Positions 43,532-53,747 of a stretch of DNA of 64,000 nt are shown here, in pieces. Under the pieces are notes generated by a model. The model did not search any database. It was not told where the DNA came from and saw only the letters and a program-made list of their open reading frames with translations. The DNA is from Lutispora sp. (lineage in GTDB: Bacteria; Bacillota; Clostridia; Lutisporales; Lutisporaceae): positions 1-64,000 of the forward strand of contig JAQUTA010000002.1 in NCBI GenBank assembly GCA_028709965.1. Direction: 5' to 3'. The translations under genes were made by a program, and so were the position numbers. How positions within the stretch are numbered: position 1 is the first letter of the stretch; the number at the start of each line of letters is the position of its first letter.

Positions 43532-44414
43532 AAAGACTAAATGGCCCGGCGGGGCTAATAATGCTGTTATGATATCTGTTAATGTAGATGCAGAATATTA
43601 CATACGAGTTTTTGATCCGAACCTCAAAGTTGATGACAATAATTTTCTGGATATGGGTAAAGAGAGCATTGAAATTGGATTACCGCGTTTACTTGACATT
43701 CTTAATCGTTATAATATAAAAGCTACTTTTTTTGTACCTGGTGCTATAGCTGAAAAATATTCTGATGCATTAATTACTGTTGCTGAAGCAGGCCACGAGA
43801 TTGGCTGCCACGGGTATGAACATGAGCACATGGGAGCACTGACTCCGGAAGAACAATATAGAGCTATACAAAAGGGTATGGAAGCCATACGGAAAGTATG
43901 TGGAAACAATCCTGTAGGCTTCCGCGCACCGGAGGGCGAAATCACAATAGATACCCTCATAGCTGCAAAAAGGCTTGGCCTTTGCTACTCCAGTTCTCTA
44001 CATGCTGATGATGTTCCATATTACACTGATTTGGGAGAAGATAGGCTTTTAGAAATACCTATTCACTGGTCACTTTATGATCTGCCTTATTTTGCATTTA
44101 ATTTTTCGCCCCCTATACCTGCCGGACAGTCCAGGATTGCATGTAGTGACAAGGTGCTTAATAATTGGAAGTGGGAATATGACGGTTTTCATCGATATGG
44201 GTCCTGTTACGTACTGCAGATAGACCCGCAATGTATCGGTTCTCAGGGCAAAATATATATGCTGGAGGGAATACTGGATTATATTTTAGAAAAAGGTAAT
44301 GCGTGGTTTGCAACAGGCTATGATATATTTAATTATTATGAAAAATTAGAAAGCGAAGATGCTTCTGCATACGTTTATAATCAAGTTTTAGCTCCAAATG
44401 TTGAGAAACGCTAG
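43521..44414 (+). CDS. Polysaccharide-deacetylase-fold amidohydrolase 2
   Basis: 297 residues, cytoplasmic. Same branch as the gene before it: VMISVNVDAEYYIRVFDPN, AGHEIGCHGYEHEHMGALTP (HxxxH), PVGFRAPEGEITIDTL, and a late IDPQCIGSQGKIYMLEGI. In gene 1 the corresponding late motif is FHPQVSG (His), but here it is IDPQCIG (Asp), so the catalytic histidine of this motif may be missing in copy 2. Confidence 0.9.
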   Translation: MFVRKTKWPGGANNAVMISVNVDAEYYIRVFDPNLKVDDNNFLDMGKESIEIGLPRLLDILNRYNIKATFFVPGAIAEKYSDALITVAEAGHEIGCHGYEHEHMGALTPEEQYRAIQKGMEAIRKVCGNNPVGFRAPEGEITIDTLIAAKRLGLCYSSSLHADDVPYYTDLGEDRLLEIPIHWSLYDLPYFAFNFSPPIPAGQSRIACSDKVLNNWKWEYDGFHRYGSCYVLQIDPQCIGSQGKIYMLEGILDYILEKGNAWFATGYDIFNYYEKLESEDASAYVYNQVLAPNVEKR

Positions 44415-44546
44415 TAAAGCAACATAAATTTTTATAGAATTTATAATTTTATTATTTGCGGAGAGAGGTTTTAAGGATACTAAGTATTACTTTTAAATTG
44501 AAAAGTTTCACAAGTGCCAAGGTTTTACAGAAAGCAGGTGACAATT

Positions 44547-45281
44547 ATGAAAGAAGTAGTTATACAAATAAAGAATGTTAATAAGTCATTTGGAGATCTG
44601 CATGTACTTAAAGATATAAGTATCAATATATTTAAGGGTGAGATAATTTCGATTATTGGTCCTTCCGGTTCCGGAAAATCTACTTTATTGAGGTGCATAA
44701 ATTTTCTGGAAGAGCCTCAATCAGGGCAAATATTGTTTGATAATATTGATATTACTCACTCCCAGGAAACAGTACAGCTAATTAGACAGCGAATAGGAAT
44801 GGTATTTCAACATTTTAACCTATTTCAAAACTTTACTGTGTTGAAAAACATGATGTACGCACCTTTAGTTGTAAAGAAAGAACCTAAAGATAAGTTGCAT
44901 GAAAAGTGTTTAAAGCTATTGGAACGTGTAGGTCTCTCTGATAAAGTAAATGAGTATCCAGCAATGCTTTCCGGAGGGCAGCAACAGCGAGTTGCAATAG
45001 CTCGGGCTTTAGCGATGGATCCAGAGGTGATACTTTTTGATGAGCCTACATCAGCACTTGACCCTGAAATGGTATCTGAAGTGTTGGATGTTATCAAGGG
45101 ACTGGCAGAAACAGGCATTACTATGGTCTTAGTAACCCATGAAATGGGATTTGCGCGTGAAATTTCTGATCGTGTCATATTTATGGATGAAGGCATGATT
45201 ATTGAAGATTGTCCGACAACTGATTTCTTTAATAATCCGAAATCTGAGCGGACAAAATACTTTTTAAATAAGATGTTATAA
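44547..45281 (+). CDS. Polar-amino-acid-type ABC ATP-binding protein
   Basis: 244 residues from ATG at 44547 (AGCAGGTGAC upstream). Walker [14 protein letters not shown]-loop [14 protein letters not shown], signature [15 protein letters not shown], Walker [16 protein letters not shown], switch His in LVTHEMGF. GlnQ/HisP type. Separated from its permease by the two deacetylase genes. Confidence 0.95.
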   Translation: MKEVVIQIKNVNKSFGDLHVLKDISINIFKGEIISIIGPSGSGKSTLLRCINFLEEPQSGQILFDNIDITHSQETVQLIRQRIGMVFQHFNLFQNFTVLKNMMYAPLVVKKEPKDKLHEKCLKLLERVGLSDKVNEYPAMLSGGQQQRVAIARALAMDPEVILFDEPTSALDPEMVSEVLDVIKGLAETGITMVLVTHEMGFAREISDRVIFMDEGMIIEDCPTTDFFNNPKSERTKYFLNKML

Positions 45282-45517
45282 GACATTGCATGATGTTGTT
45301 AAGAGGCTTATGTTTAATATTGCACAAAGCTTCAGCTTTACCTTATAAGTTAATTTGCACACTGTAAACTCTGAAATTAGCTTACAGCTATTTAGTGGGG
45401 ATAATCTGAAAATTGTATTTAAAATCTTTTAAAGAAATGTGATAAAGATGTAAATTAAGAATGTAGTTATTAAGATATTTTCTGTTTATCTAAAACTAAT
45501 AATTAGGAGGGGATTTT

Positions 45518-46855
45518 ATGTCAACAACTTTAAATTTTTTGGCACAGGAGTACGTCGATCTTACTGTTGCTAAAGAAAGGCATGAAAAATCAACAGACGT
45601 TTATTGGTATACTCCACAACCTTATTGGAAAAGGGAAGATATGAGCTTTAGTCGTGATGAGAAAACTTTGATGGAACCTTTAATGGATGTAAAAAGCGAA
45701 GGAAGGACTTTGAATGATATTCTAGATGAAAGTGATTTTCTTATTTCTTGTCTAGAGCTTTATAAAAACAAAGCAAAGTTAGAAGAAATGGATCGTGTCA
45801 ATTACCTTATTGATCACGCAATCAGTCTTAAAACGAGAGCGCTTATATTGCTTGGTGAGAATATATCTTACGATGATATGACGGACAAATTCTATAATCT
45901 TGTTGCTCCTATATTTGATTACTCAAAATTCGATGAAATACTCAAAGAGTTGGATGATACTCTTCCAGGCACAGGTCCACTCTCAGATAGAATTATCGAC
46001 TTTAAAAGAAAAATACTTGTTCCAAGAGATAAGTTACCTAGAACACTTACTGCTGTTACACAAGAGTTTCATAACTTTGCAGTAAAGAATATGGATATTT
46101 CTAAATATAATATGCCACGCTTGGGCTTTAAAAATCTGAACGGGTTGCCTTTCCTAACAATATTCTATGGCTATTGCTATGATCGATTTGAATATTTTAG
46201 ATATTTAGGTCTTGATTATCCTTATACTGTTGATAAAATGGTGGAAGTTATTGGACATGAGATGGAACCTGGGCACTTGACATATTTTGAGATGAGGATG
46301 AAGACATTTATAGATACATCATACCCGGAGATGAGCATTATTGCCCAGCATGCCCCATCAAGTGCTTTCAGCGAGGGATCAGCACGCAGGTCAGTCTATA
46401 TGTGTTTTGACAACTCCATGGATAAGCTTATTGAATTTGAAAGAGACGTAATATTTGATCTTGGTGGTTTGGATAAAGGTCTTTGCAAATGTATGGATGT
46501 TTGGCATAGATTTATGGACATTTCAAATTATGGAAAACTTGAGGTTGAACGCAACTTATGGGATGGCGTTTGGTCAAAAACCGATGCAAGTAAATTTATG
46601 GAAAAATACCTTATAGCGGACCCGGGTAAAGGAAGTGAAATGGTTAATCATTTACCGGAAGATGATGGACACTTTGTATGCCACGATTATGGCCGTGACA
46701 TAGTTGGTGAGTATTTTTCATCCGCTGCGGAGAATACTGATAAACAATGGAAACTCTACCAAAAACTATGCAAGTCGCATATGTCTATGAAAGGTATTAA
46801 AGACAAAACATACAAGGTTAGTTTGTCCGGTGATGATGACTTTTTGATTGTGTAA
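45518..46855 (+). CDS. DUF885-like metallopeptidase-fold protein
   Basis: 445 residues, GGAGGGGA site, no signal peptide. Mostly helical. The key motif is EVIGHEMEPGHLTYFEMRMK (~249), matching the HExxPGH zinc motif of DUF885 proteins, with a downstream YGRDIVGEYF that could supply another ligand. DUF885 members are about 550-600 residues, so this is a shorter relative. Possible role: hydrolysis of an amide or peptide bond in the imported substrate. Function is not known. Confidence 0.68.
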   Translation: MSTTLNFLAQEYVDLTVAKERHEKSTDVYWYTPQPYWKREDMSFSRDEKTLMEPLMDVKSEGRTLNDILDESDFLISCLELYKNKAKLEEMDRVNYLIDHAISLKTRALILLGENISYDDMTDKFYNLVAPIFDYSKFDEILKELDDTLPGTGPLSDRIIDFKRKILVPRDKLPRTLTAVTQEFHNFAVKNMDISKYNMPRLGFKNLNGLPFLTIFYGYCYDRFEYFRYLGLDYPYTVDKMVEVIGHEMEPGHLTYFEMRMKTFIDTSYPEMSIIAQHAPSSAFSEGSARRSVYMCFDNSMDKLIEFERDVIFDLGGLDKGLCKCMDVWHRFMDISNYGKLEVERNLWDGVWSKTDASKFMEKYLIADPGKGSEMVNHLPEDDGHFVCHDYGRDIVGEYFSSAAENTDKQWKLYQKLCKSHMSMKGIKDKTYKVSLSGDDDFLIV

Positions 46856-46927
46856 ATTTTAATATTCGAAAGACTAGGAAAAAATGCTAACGATTGGCTC
46901 TAATTTGAGAAAGGAATGGATGCAATC

Positions 46928-47851
46928 ATGAGCAAAAAAGTTATTATAACATCAGAATTTTTTGGAAGATATTCAAATGAGGCTGAAAAGATTTTAAAAA
47001 GCAATGGATTTGAAGTCATTCCAAATCCTTATGATAAGTTTTTGAATGAAGACGAGATAATATCAATTATTGGTGAGGCTGATGCTATTATATGCGATTT
47101 AGAGGGTATTACCAAAAAAGTAATAGATAATGCACCAAATCTTAAAGTTATATCAAGACGTGGAGTGGGCATTGATTCAGTTGATATAGAATATGCAAAG
47201 GAAAAAGGCATAAAAATTAAAAGAACACTTGGAGTTGTAGAAAGACCTGTCGCTGAACTAGTGATGGCTTATATACTTCAGATATACAGAAACATAAGTG
47301 AATCAAATGAAGAAATGAAAAATAACAGATGGGTAAAGTTATTGGGGAGAAGTACGGAAGGTAAAGTTATGGGCATTGTTGGTTTAGGTAACATTGGAAT
47401 AGAGGTGGCAAGGAAAGCTAAAGCATTTGATATGGAAGTGATTTATAGCGGAACTAGAAAACATGAGAAGGAGAAGAAGCTAGGATTAGAATATGCTACC
47501 TTTGAGGAATTGCTTGAAAAATCAGATATAATCAGTATACATGTTTCTTTATCAGATTCTACAAGGGATATGTTTAATTATGATGTAATGAAACAGATGA
47601 AAAAACAACCAATTCTTATTAATACAGCAAGAGGTCCTATTGTAAATGAAAAAGATTTGAAAAAAGCTCTAAATAATGGTTTAGTTTCTTATGCAGCAAT
47701 TGATGTATATGATAAAGAGCCTAAAACAGATTCTACTTTAGTAAATTGTGATAATGCCTTGCTAACTCCGCATAATGGCACTTTTACAAAAGAAGTATTT
47801 ATAAAGATGGATATTTTAGCAGCAAAAAATATAATAGAAACCCTATGTTAG
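46928..47851 (+). CDS. D-2-hydroxyacid dehydrogenase
   Basis: 307 residues from ATG at 46928 (MSKKVIITSEFFG); an in-frame ATG at 46916 is only two bases after AAAGGA. SerA/LdhA family: VISRRGVGIDSVDIEYAKEK, Rossmann GIVGLGNIGIEVARKAKAFD, catalytic Arg in INTARGPIVNEKDL, Glu in DVYDKEPK, His in LLTPHNGTF. It reduces a 2-keto acid or oxidises a D-2-hydroxy acid with NAD. The ACT domain of PGDH is absent. Confidence 0.93.
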   Translation: MSKKVIITSEFFGRYSNEAEKILKSNGFEVIPNPYDKFLNEDEIISIIGEADAIICDLEGITKKVIDNAPNLKVISRRGVGIDSVDIEYAKEKGIKIKRTLGVVERPVAELVMAYILQIYRNISESNEEMKNNRWVKLLGRSTEGKVMGIVGLGNIGIEVARKAKAFDMEVIYSGTRKHEKEKKLGLEYATFEELLEKSDIISIHVSLSDSTRDMFNYDVMKQMKKQPILINTARGPIVNEKDLKKALNNGLVSYAAIDVYDKEPKTDSTLVNCDNALLTPHNGTFTKEVFIKMDILAAKNIIETLC

Positions 47852-47915
47852 TCTTATATTTAGAAATGCAAATGAAGTTATATGGCAAGATTCACAAACT
47901 AGAAGGGAAGACAAT

Positions 47916-49634
47916 ATGTTAAAAAGCCAAGAAATGAGAAGAATAGCAATAGAAATGGATGCACTTAAGATAGGTATGGGTTGGGGTTTAGACGATTTAG
48001 ACAAAGTTCAAATATTATTAGAAAGTACTTGGGGAGACAGCCATCCGGGCAGTGTTCATTTAAATAGACTTGTTTTCGCCGCTGAAACCAAACTCATAGA
48101 GCTTGGTGCAAGGCCTGCTAAATATACTACAACTGATATTTGTGATGGAATTGCCCAGGGGCATGATGGAATGAATTATTCATTACTATCCCGTGAAGTT
48201 ATATGTAATATGATTGAAGTTCATGGTATGGCAACACCTTTTGATGGAGGTATGTTTATATGTAGCTGTGATAAAGGCGTTCCTGCTCACCTAAAAGCCA
48301 TAGCAAGATTAGATATGCCTTCTATAGTATTTACCGGAGGAATTATGAAGGCAGGTCCAGATAATTTAACTTTGGAACAAATAGGAACCTATAGTGCTAA
48401 ATTAAAAAGAGGAGAAATTACAGAAGAAGAATTTAAGAAAAAGCAACATTCGGCTTGTGCTTCTTGTGGCGCATGCGCTTTTATGGGAACTGCAGCTACT
48501 ATGCAGATAATGGCAGAAGCACTAGGCTTAACACTTCCTGGAACGGCAGTAATGCCCACAACAATATCAGAGTTTGAGGAAGAAGTTCAAAGAGCTGCAA
48601 CACAATTATTAGAATTAGTAAAGAAAGATATAAAGCCTATTCAAATTCTAACTAAAAAGGCATTTGAAAACGCTATAATGGTACATGCTGCTATTGCTGG
48701 CTCCACAAATGCTTTACTTCATTTACCGGCAATTGCTCATGAAGTTGGAATAGAGCTAGCTCCTGAGCTTTTTGATAATATACATAGAAGGATTCCATAT
48801 ATATCTAACATAAGACCTAGTGGTCTTTATCCAGCACAATACTTTTGGTATGCTGGCGGAGTACCTGCTGTTATGGAAGCTATAAAGGATAATCTACATC
48901 TTGAAACTATGACGGTTACAGGAAAAACATTAGGCGAAAATTTAAATGAATTAAAAGCGAATGGGTTTTACAAAAAATGCCACAGTTATTTAAGAGATAT
49001 AGGTGTAGACAAGGATAATATTATTACTCCAGTAGACAAACCTCTCCATAAAGAAGGGGCAGTGGCTATTTTAAAAGGAAACCTTGCACCGGAAGGATCA
49101 GTAGTGAAGCATTCAGCTATTGATAAGAAAATGATGAAGGTAACTTTAATAGCAAGACCCTTTGATTCAGAAGAGGAGGCCAAAGAAGCAATATTATCTG
49201 GAAAAATTAAACCGGGAGACGCAGTTTTTATCAGATATGAAGGACCAAAGGGAAGCGGTATGCCTGAGATGTTCTATACTACAGAGTGTATTGCTTCCGA
49301 TAAGAAACTTGTATCAACAACTGCGCTCATAACCGATGGTAGATTTTCTGGTGCTACGAGGGGTCCGGCTATTGGTCATGTATCTCCAGAGGCTAACGAA
49401 GGGGGCCCAATTGCTTTAGTTGAAGAGGGTGACATAATAAGGATTGATATTCCTAATAGAAGACTTGATATAGTAGGAGTAAAGGGAGTAGAAAAATCTA
49501 TGGAAGAAATAGATGAAATAATAGAAAAAAGAAAATCTAACTGGATTAAGCCAAAGGTTATATATACCCAAGGTATTTTTGATATATATAGAAAACTTGC
49601 AGTTTCAGCTATGAAGGGAGGATATATGGAGTAA
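47916..49634 (+). CDS. IlvD/Edd-family sugar-acid dehydratase
   Basis: 572 residues. Iron-sulfur dehydratase motifs: TTDICDGIAQGHDGMNYSL, ICSCDKGVPAHLKAIARLD, the cluster segment HSACASCGACAFMGTAATMQ, ALGLTLPGTAVMPT, and LITDGRFSGATRGPAIGHVS. In this island, with KDG kinase and KDPG aldolase, an aldonic-acid dehydratase giving a 2-keto-3-deoxy acid is far more likely than branched-chain IlvD. CASCGACAF is unusually Cys-rich. Arginine is mostly AGA/AGG, unlike the Liv genes next to it. Confidence 0.9.
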   Translation: MLKSQEMRRIAIEMDALKIGMGWGLDDLDKVQILLESTWGDSHPGSVHLNRLVFAAETKLIELGARPAKYTTTDICDGIAQGHDGMNYSLLSREVICNMIEVHGMATPFDGGMFICSCDKGVPAHLKAIARLDMPSIVFTGGIMKAGPDNLTLEQIGTYSAKLKRGEITEEEFKKKQHSACASCGACAFMGTAATMQIMAEALGLTLPGTAVMPTTISEFEEEVQRAATQLLELVKKDIKPIQILTKKAFENAIMVHAAIAGSTNALLHLPAIAHEVGIELAPELFDNIHRRIPYISNIRPSGLYPAQYFWYAGGVPAVMEAIKDNLHLETMTVTGKTLGENLNELKANGFYKKCHSYLRDIGVDKDNIITPVDKPLHKEGAVAILKGNLAPEGSVVKHSAIDKKMMKVTLIARPFDSEEEAKEAILSGKIKPGDAVFIRYEGPKGSGMPEMFYTTECIASDKKLVSTTALITDGRFSGATRGPAIGHVSPEANEGGPIALVEEGDIIRIDIPNRRLDIVGVKGVEKSMEEIDEIIEKRKSNWIKPKVIYTQGIFDIYRKLAVSAMKGGYME

Positions 49635-49771
49635 GCATATTTTTAATAGGTATAATTGCAAAAGTAACCTTGAAGGCAAAAAAAGTATTCAGAACGTATA
49701 TCTACGAAATTAATTAGGTAAAGAAACAACAAAAAATTGAAAGATAAGAAAAAATCAAATTTAGTTATCTT

Positions 49772-49795
49772 GAAAATGAAAATGAAAATGAAAAT
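49772..49795 (+). repeat. Four tandem GAAAAT units
   Basis: Perfect hexanucleotide repeat, 24 bases, in the leader just before the binding-protein gene. Slippage here could alter promoter or leader length. Confidence 0.8.
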
Positions 49796-49818
49796 AAAAG
49801 AATGAAAGAGGGAAAGAA

Positions 49819-51003
49819 ATGAAAAGATTTACATGTGCAATACTTTGTCTGACTTTGATATTCACATTTACAGCATGTTCAGGAAAGGCTGTAGAGAGCA
49901 ATAAGAAATCCGATGTAATTACCATCGGCGTAATTTGTCCGCTTACAGGGGAGAGTACCATATATGGTGATGTGCTTGCGAAAACAGTTCAACTTTTGGT
50001 CAACGAAACCAACGCCAATGGTGGTATTTTAGGAAAACAAATTGTCCTAAAATCGTATGATAATCGTGATGACGCTGTTGAAACCACTAATGCTGCTCGC
50101 AAGGCCATTCTAAATGATGGAGTGGTAGCGTTTATTGGAACTGATTCTTCAACATCAACCATTGCCCTTGTTGAAGTTGCAACTGAGTATGAAATACCTG
50201 TGGTTACTAGTATAGCAACAAATTCAAAGGTTACAATGACAGACGATGGTAAAGTTCGACCATATGCATTTCGCGCTTGTTTATCTGATCCGCAAAGCGG
50301 TTCGATAATGGGTGAATATGTAGTAAATGAACTTAATTATAAAAACCTTGCTATTATTTACGAAATCGGCAGCGATTTTTCAATCGGTATTACGAATGAA
50401 TTCTCTGAGAGTGTAGAAGCAAATGGCGGCACAGTAACCACAAAAGAAGCATATAACACAGGAGACGTTGATTTTAGGGCAGTGTTAACGAAAATCAAGA
50501 ATTCCAAAAATTTTGATGCTATATATATAGCAGCAGGTTATTATAAACAAATAGGACTTATTGCGAATCAGGCTCGTGATCTTGGAATAACTCAGCCTTT
50601 CATTACAACGGAAGGTGCAATGTCTAGTGATATTTTCAATATCGCAAGCAATTCCATTGAAAACATGGTATTTAATGTGGCTGTTGACACCGAATCTCCT
50701 AATGTTAAACCACTAATTGAAAAATTTGTAGCTGAATATAATTATGACCCAAGCGTAAATGTTGCAGCGGACTGCTTTTTGGCATACGACGCATACAAAC
50801 TACTTGAAGGTGCGATTGAGAAGGCAGGAGTTGTAGATTCCAATGCAATTAGAGATGCGCTTGAATCAACCACAGATCTTAAGGGACTGACCAGCAATAT
50901 TTCATTTGTACCCGAAACCCATGTAGTTATCCGCGAAGTTCCAATATGCAAGATTGAAAATGGTGGATTTATAACAATCGGACTTTTTGAACCATCCAAA
51001 TAA
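49819..51003 (+). CDS. Liv-type ABC substrate-binding lipoprotein
   Basis: 394 residues, AGAGGGAAAG site. Lipoprotein signal (KRFTCAILCLTLIFTFTA then Cys). Type I periplasmic fold of LivJ class: ITIGVICPLTGESTIYGDVL, ANGGILGKQIVLKSYDNRDD, FIGTDSSTSTIALVEVATEY, FDAIYIAAGYYKQIGLIANQ. The ligand is not necessarily a branched-chain amino acid; this class also binds urea, amides and aromatic acids. First gene of a complete importer. Confidence 0.94.
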   Translation: MKRFTCAILCLTLIFTFTACSGKAVESNKKSDVITIGVICPLTGESTIYGDVLAKTVQLLVNETNANGGILGKQIVLKSYDNRDDAVETTNAARKAILNDGVVAFIGTDSSTSTIALVEVATEYEIPVVTSIATNSKVTMTDDGKVRPYAFRACLSDPQSGSIMGEYVVNELNYKNLAIIYEIGSDFSIGITNEFSESVEANGGTVTTKEAYNTGDVDFRAVLTKIKNSKNFDAIYIAAGYYKQIGLIANQARDLGITQPFITTEGAMSSDIFNIASNSIENMVFNVAVDTESPNVKPLIEKFVAEYNYDPSVNVAADCFLAYDAYKLLEGAIEKAGVVDSNAIRDALESTTDLKGLTSNISFVPETHVVIREVPICKIENGGFITIGLFEPSK

Positions 51004-51151
51004 GCATTAAATATCAAGATAATGCCTCTTTAAATATTTTAAAAAACTTAATTATATTATTTCGAAACATGTAAGCTTATGTATTACCATTAAGAATAAG
51101 GTAAATAGTTATTAAACAGTAAGTTGAATCTATGGAAGTAGGTGACATATT

Positions 51152-52027
51152 TTGTTTATTCAACAGTTTGTAAATGGCATTTCTGTTGGAAGCGTGTATG
51201 CACTGATGGCAGTTGGATACGCACTTATATACAGCTTATTGAACTTCACAAATTTTGCGCATGGTATTAGTGTTACAATAGGAGCATTTGCAGCATTTTT
51301 CTTTCTGACCTATGCAATGCAAAACTTGTTGTCCGGTATTATTATGGGCGTTATTGCCGCAGCACTTTTAGCAGCGTTCATCCAGCTTGTGGCATATCGT
51401 CCATTGCTAAAACGTAATTCAAAACGAATTTTTCTAATGATTATAGGATTAGGTGTATCTGTCATTGGAGACAATCTTATTATAATTGCATTCTCAGGAA
51501 GATTCAGAATCTTTCCGGTCAACTTTTCTTCTGAAAGTATTAAGATTTTTGGTGCCAATATTGGTGTTGTAGATATTATTATATTTGTTGTAAGTATGAT
51601 AGCTCTTCTCATAGTTGAGTTGATAATACGCAAAACTCGTTTGGGTCTTGCAATTCGTGGAGCGTCATTTAGTCTTGATACAACATCACTGATGGGAGTA
51701 AATACATATAAGCTTATTCTCACTATATTTTTAATTGCAGGAAGTCTTGCCGGTATCGCAGGTGCTCTCCTCGGTGCAAAATATACGACATATCCATCTC
51801 TTGGTACATTTTATACTAACAAAGCGTTTATATGTGCAGTCTTCGGCGGACTGGGGAGTCTCCCGGGGGCTATGATTGGCGCACTTATTCTTGGAGTATC
51901 GGAATCAATGATTTCTGCATATGTTTCAACAGGGCTAAGAGATTTGTTTTCATATTTCATTTTGATTGTGATTTTGCTGGTGCGTCCATCCGGGTTGATG
52001 GGAAAATCCAGCGAAAACAAAGCATAA
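51152..52027 (+). CDS. livH: Liv-type ABC permease (LivH class)
   Basis: 291 residues from TTG (AGGTGAC upstream). About eight helices: QFVNGISVGSVYALMAVGYA, LIYSLLNFTNFAHGISVTIG, and GVNTYKLILTIFLIAGSLAG near the coupling loop. Seven of ten arginine codons are CGN, unlike tex and the kdg genes, hinting at a different origin for the transporter block. Confidence 0.95.
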   Translation: MFIQQFVNGISVGSVYALMAVGYALIYSLLNFTNFAHGISVTIGAFAAFFFLTYAMQNLLSGIIMGVIAAALLAAFIQLVAYRPLLKRNSKRIFLMIIGLGVSVIGDNLIIIAFSGRFRIFPVNFSSESIKIFGANIGVVDIIIFVVSMIALLIVELIIRKTRLGLAIRGASFSLDTTSLMGVNTYKLILTIFLIAGSLAGIAGALLGAKYTTYPSLGTFYTNKAFICAVFGGLGSLPGAMIGALILGVSESMISAYVSTGLRDLFSYFILIVILLVRPSGLMGKSSENKA

Positions 52028-52039
52028 GGAGAGTGACTC

Positions 52040-52933
52040 ATGATTTACTGGTTAGGAGTAGCAACACTTGTCGGTATTTATCTCATAGCGGTTATGGGAG
52101 TATCTATTTTGTGTGGATTTACAGGAATGTTTTCGTTAGGTCATGCAGGTTTTATGGCAATAGGCGCCTATACCTCTGCTTTGCTTACCAAAAATTTTGG
52201 AATCCCTATTTTTGCAGGAATTATAGGTGGTATGATATTGGCAGCAATTGCCGGAGCGTTATTGTGCTATCCGACATTAAAACTTAGAGATGATTATTTC
52301 ATCATTGTAACTCTTGGTATTGGAGAAGCAATTAAGCTAATAATTCTAAATGCAGTTAATTTAACCGGAGGTGCAAGAGGGCTATCTGATATTCCAAAAG
52401 GGTCGAGCTTTATTTCTGTATGGGCTATCGTAATTATTACTTTTATTGTACTTAGATCGTTCATTAATTCGAAGCATGGTCGAAACTGCATTGCTCTTAG
52501 AGAAGAGGAACTTGCGGCACAATCTGTAGGTATAAATCCAATTAAATATAAAATGGTGGCAATGGTTATCAGTTGTCTCCTATGTGGATGTGCAGGAGGA
52601 TTCCTTGCTCATTATATGCATTATTTGCAACCAAACATGTTCTCAATGGTTAAATCCGACGAACTCATAATCATGGTTATTCTGGGTGGTCAAGGTAGCC
52701 TTACCGGAACAGTTCTTGCCGGTTTGTTGTTATTACCGCTTCCTGAATTACTTCGTTTTGGCTCAGCGGAACAATGGAGAATGGTTTTCTATGGTTTGCT
52801 GGTAGTCATTGTCATTTTGTTCCGACCGGCCGGACTTATGGGCATGAGGGAGTTTACATTTAAAGACATTAAAAACGTTGCAAAATGGTTTAGGAGTGAA
52901 TATAGTAAAAAAACTACAAGGAACAAGGTATGA
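52040..52933 (+). CDS. livM: Liv-type ABC permease (LivM class)
   Basis: 297 residues, GGAGAGTGA site, 12 bases after livH. LivM features: GFTGMFSLGHAGFMAIGAYT, PTLKLRDDYFIIVTLGIGEA, REEELAAQSVGINPIKYKMV and GGQGSLTGTVLAGLLLL. Pairs with LivH in the membrane. Confidence 0.95.
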   Translation: MIYWLGVATLVGIYLIAVMGVSILCGFTGMFSLGHAGFMAIGAYTSALLTKNFGIPIFAGIIGGMILAAIAGALLCYPTLKLRDDYFIIVTLGIGEAIKLIILNAVNLTGGARGLSDIPKGSSFISVWAIVIITFIVLRSFINSKHGRNCIALREEELAAQSVGINPIKYKMVAMVISCLLCGCAGGFLAHYMHYLQPNMFSMVKSDELIIMVILGGQGSLTGTVLAGLLLLPLPELLRFGSAEQWRMVFYGLLVVIVILFRPAGLMGMREFTFKDIKNVAKWFRSEYSKKTTRNKV

Positions 52934-52963
52934 TAACGCTCTGTTATCAGGAAAGGAAAGATA

Positions 52964-53746
52964 ATGGATAATTATGATGTTGAATGTGCATTGGAAATTT
53001 GCGACGTGTGTAAACATTTTGGCGGTATCATAGCCACAGATCATATAAATATAATGGCAAGGTCAAATACAATCTTTGGTATCATTGGCCCTAATGGGGC
53101 AGGAAAAACAACTTTGTTTAATCTAATAACAGGTATCTATAAACCTACAAGTGGAGATATTCTCCTATACGGCAAGTCGCTTGTTGGTAAATTGCCATAT
53201 GAAATTGCATGTGAAGGAGTTGCTAGGACTTTTCAAAACATACGGTTATTTAATGATTTGACCGTTTATGAAAACCTTCATATTGCCTATCAGAAAAGTA
53301 TTACATATACTATTTTTGACGGAATTCTAAAAACAAAAAAATGTAAAGAACAGGAGGCAAAATGTGCTGAGATCAGCGAACAAATGCTAAAGAGTGTTGG
53401 CTTATGGGAGCTGAAGGATCAACTTGCACGCAATTTGCCATATGGTTTGCAAAGAAAACTTGAAATTGCACGAGCTCTTATTACAAATCCAAAGGTAATG
53501 TTACTTGATGAACCAGCGGCAGGTATGAATGAAGAAGAATCCGAACAACTTTCCGGAATTATCAAAGATATTCGTAATAATAATGATATTACAATTATCG
53601 TGATTGATCATCATATGGACGTAATTATGGATGTTTGCGATGAGATTACGGTTATCAACTTTGGAAAACAACTTGTTACTGGTTCACCATACGATATACA
53701 AAATAACAGTGAAGTAATTGATGCTTATTTGGGAGTAGGTGACTAA
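52964..53746 (+). CDS. livG: Liv-type ABC ATPase (LivG class)
   Basis: 260 residues. Walker A GPNGAGKTTLFN, GVARTFQNIRLFNDLTVYEN, a LivG-type signature LPYGLQRKLEIARALITNPK, Walker B MLLDEPAAGMNEEES, HHMDVIMDVCDEI. The canonical first residue of the ABC signature is altered (PYGLQRK rather than LSGGQ), as is normal in LivG. Its stop lies one base before the livF start. Confidence 0.95.
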   Translation: MDNYDVECALEICDVCKHFGGIIATDHINIMARSNTIFGIIGPNGAGKTTLFNLITGIYKPTSGDILLYGKSLVGKLPYEIACEGVARTFQNIRLFNDLTVYENLHIAYQKSITYTIFDGILKTKKCKEQEAKCAEISEQMLKSVGLWELKDQLARNLPYGLQRKLEIARALITNPKVMLLDEPAAGMNEEESEQLSGIIKDIRNNNDITIIVIDHHMDVIMDVCDEITVINFGKQLVTGSPYDIQNNSEVIDAYLGVGD

Positions 53747-53747
53747 T

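Noticed and set aside
47916..49634. Dihydroxyacid dehydratase IlvD of branched-chain synthesis
   Set aside because: No other ilv/leu genes nearby; KDG kinase and KDPG aldolase in the same island favour a sugar-acid dehydratase.
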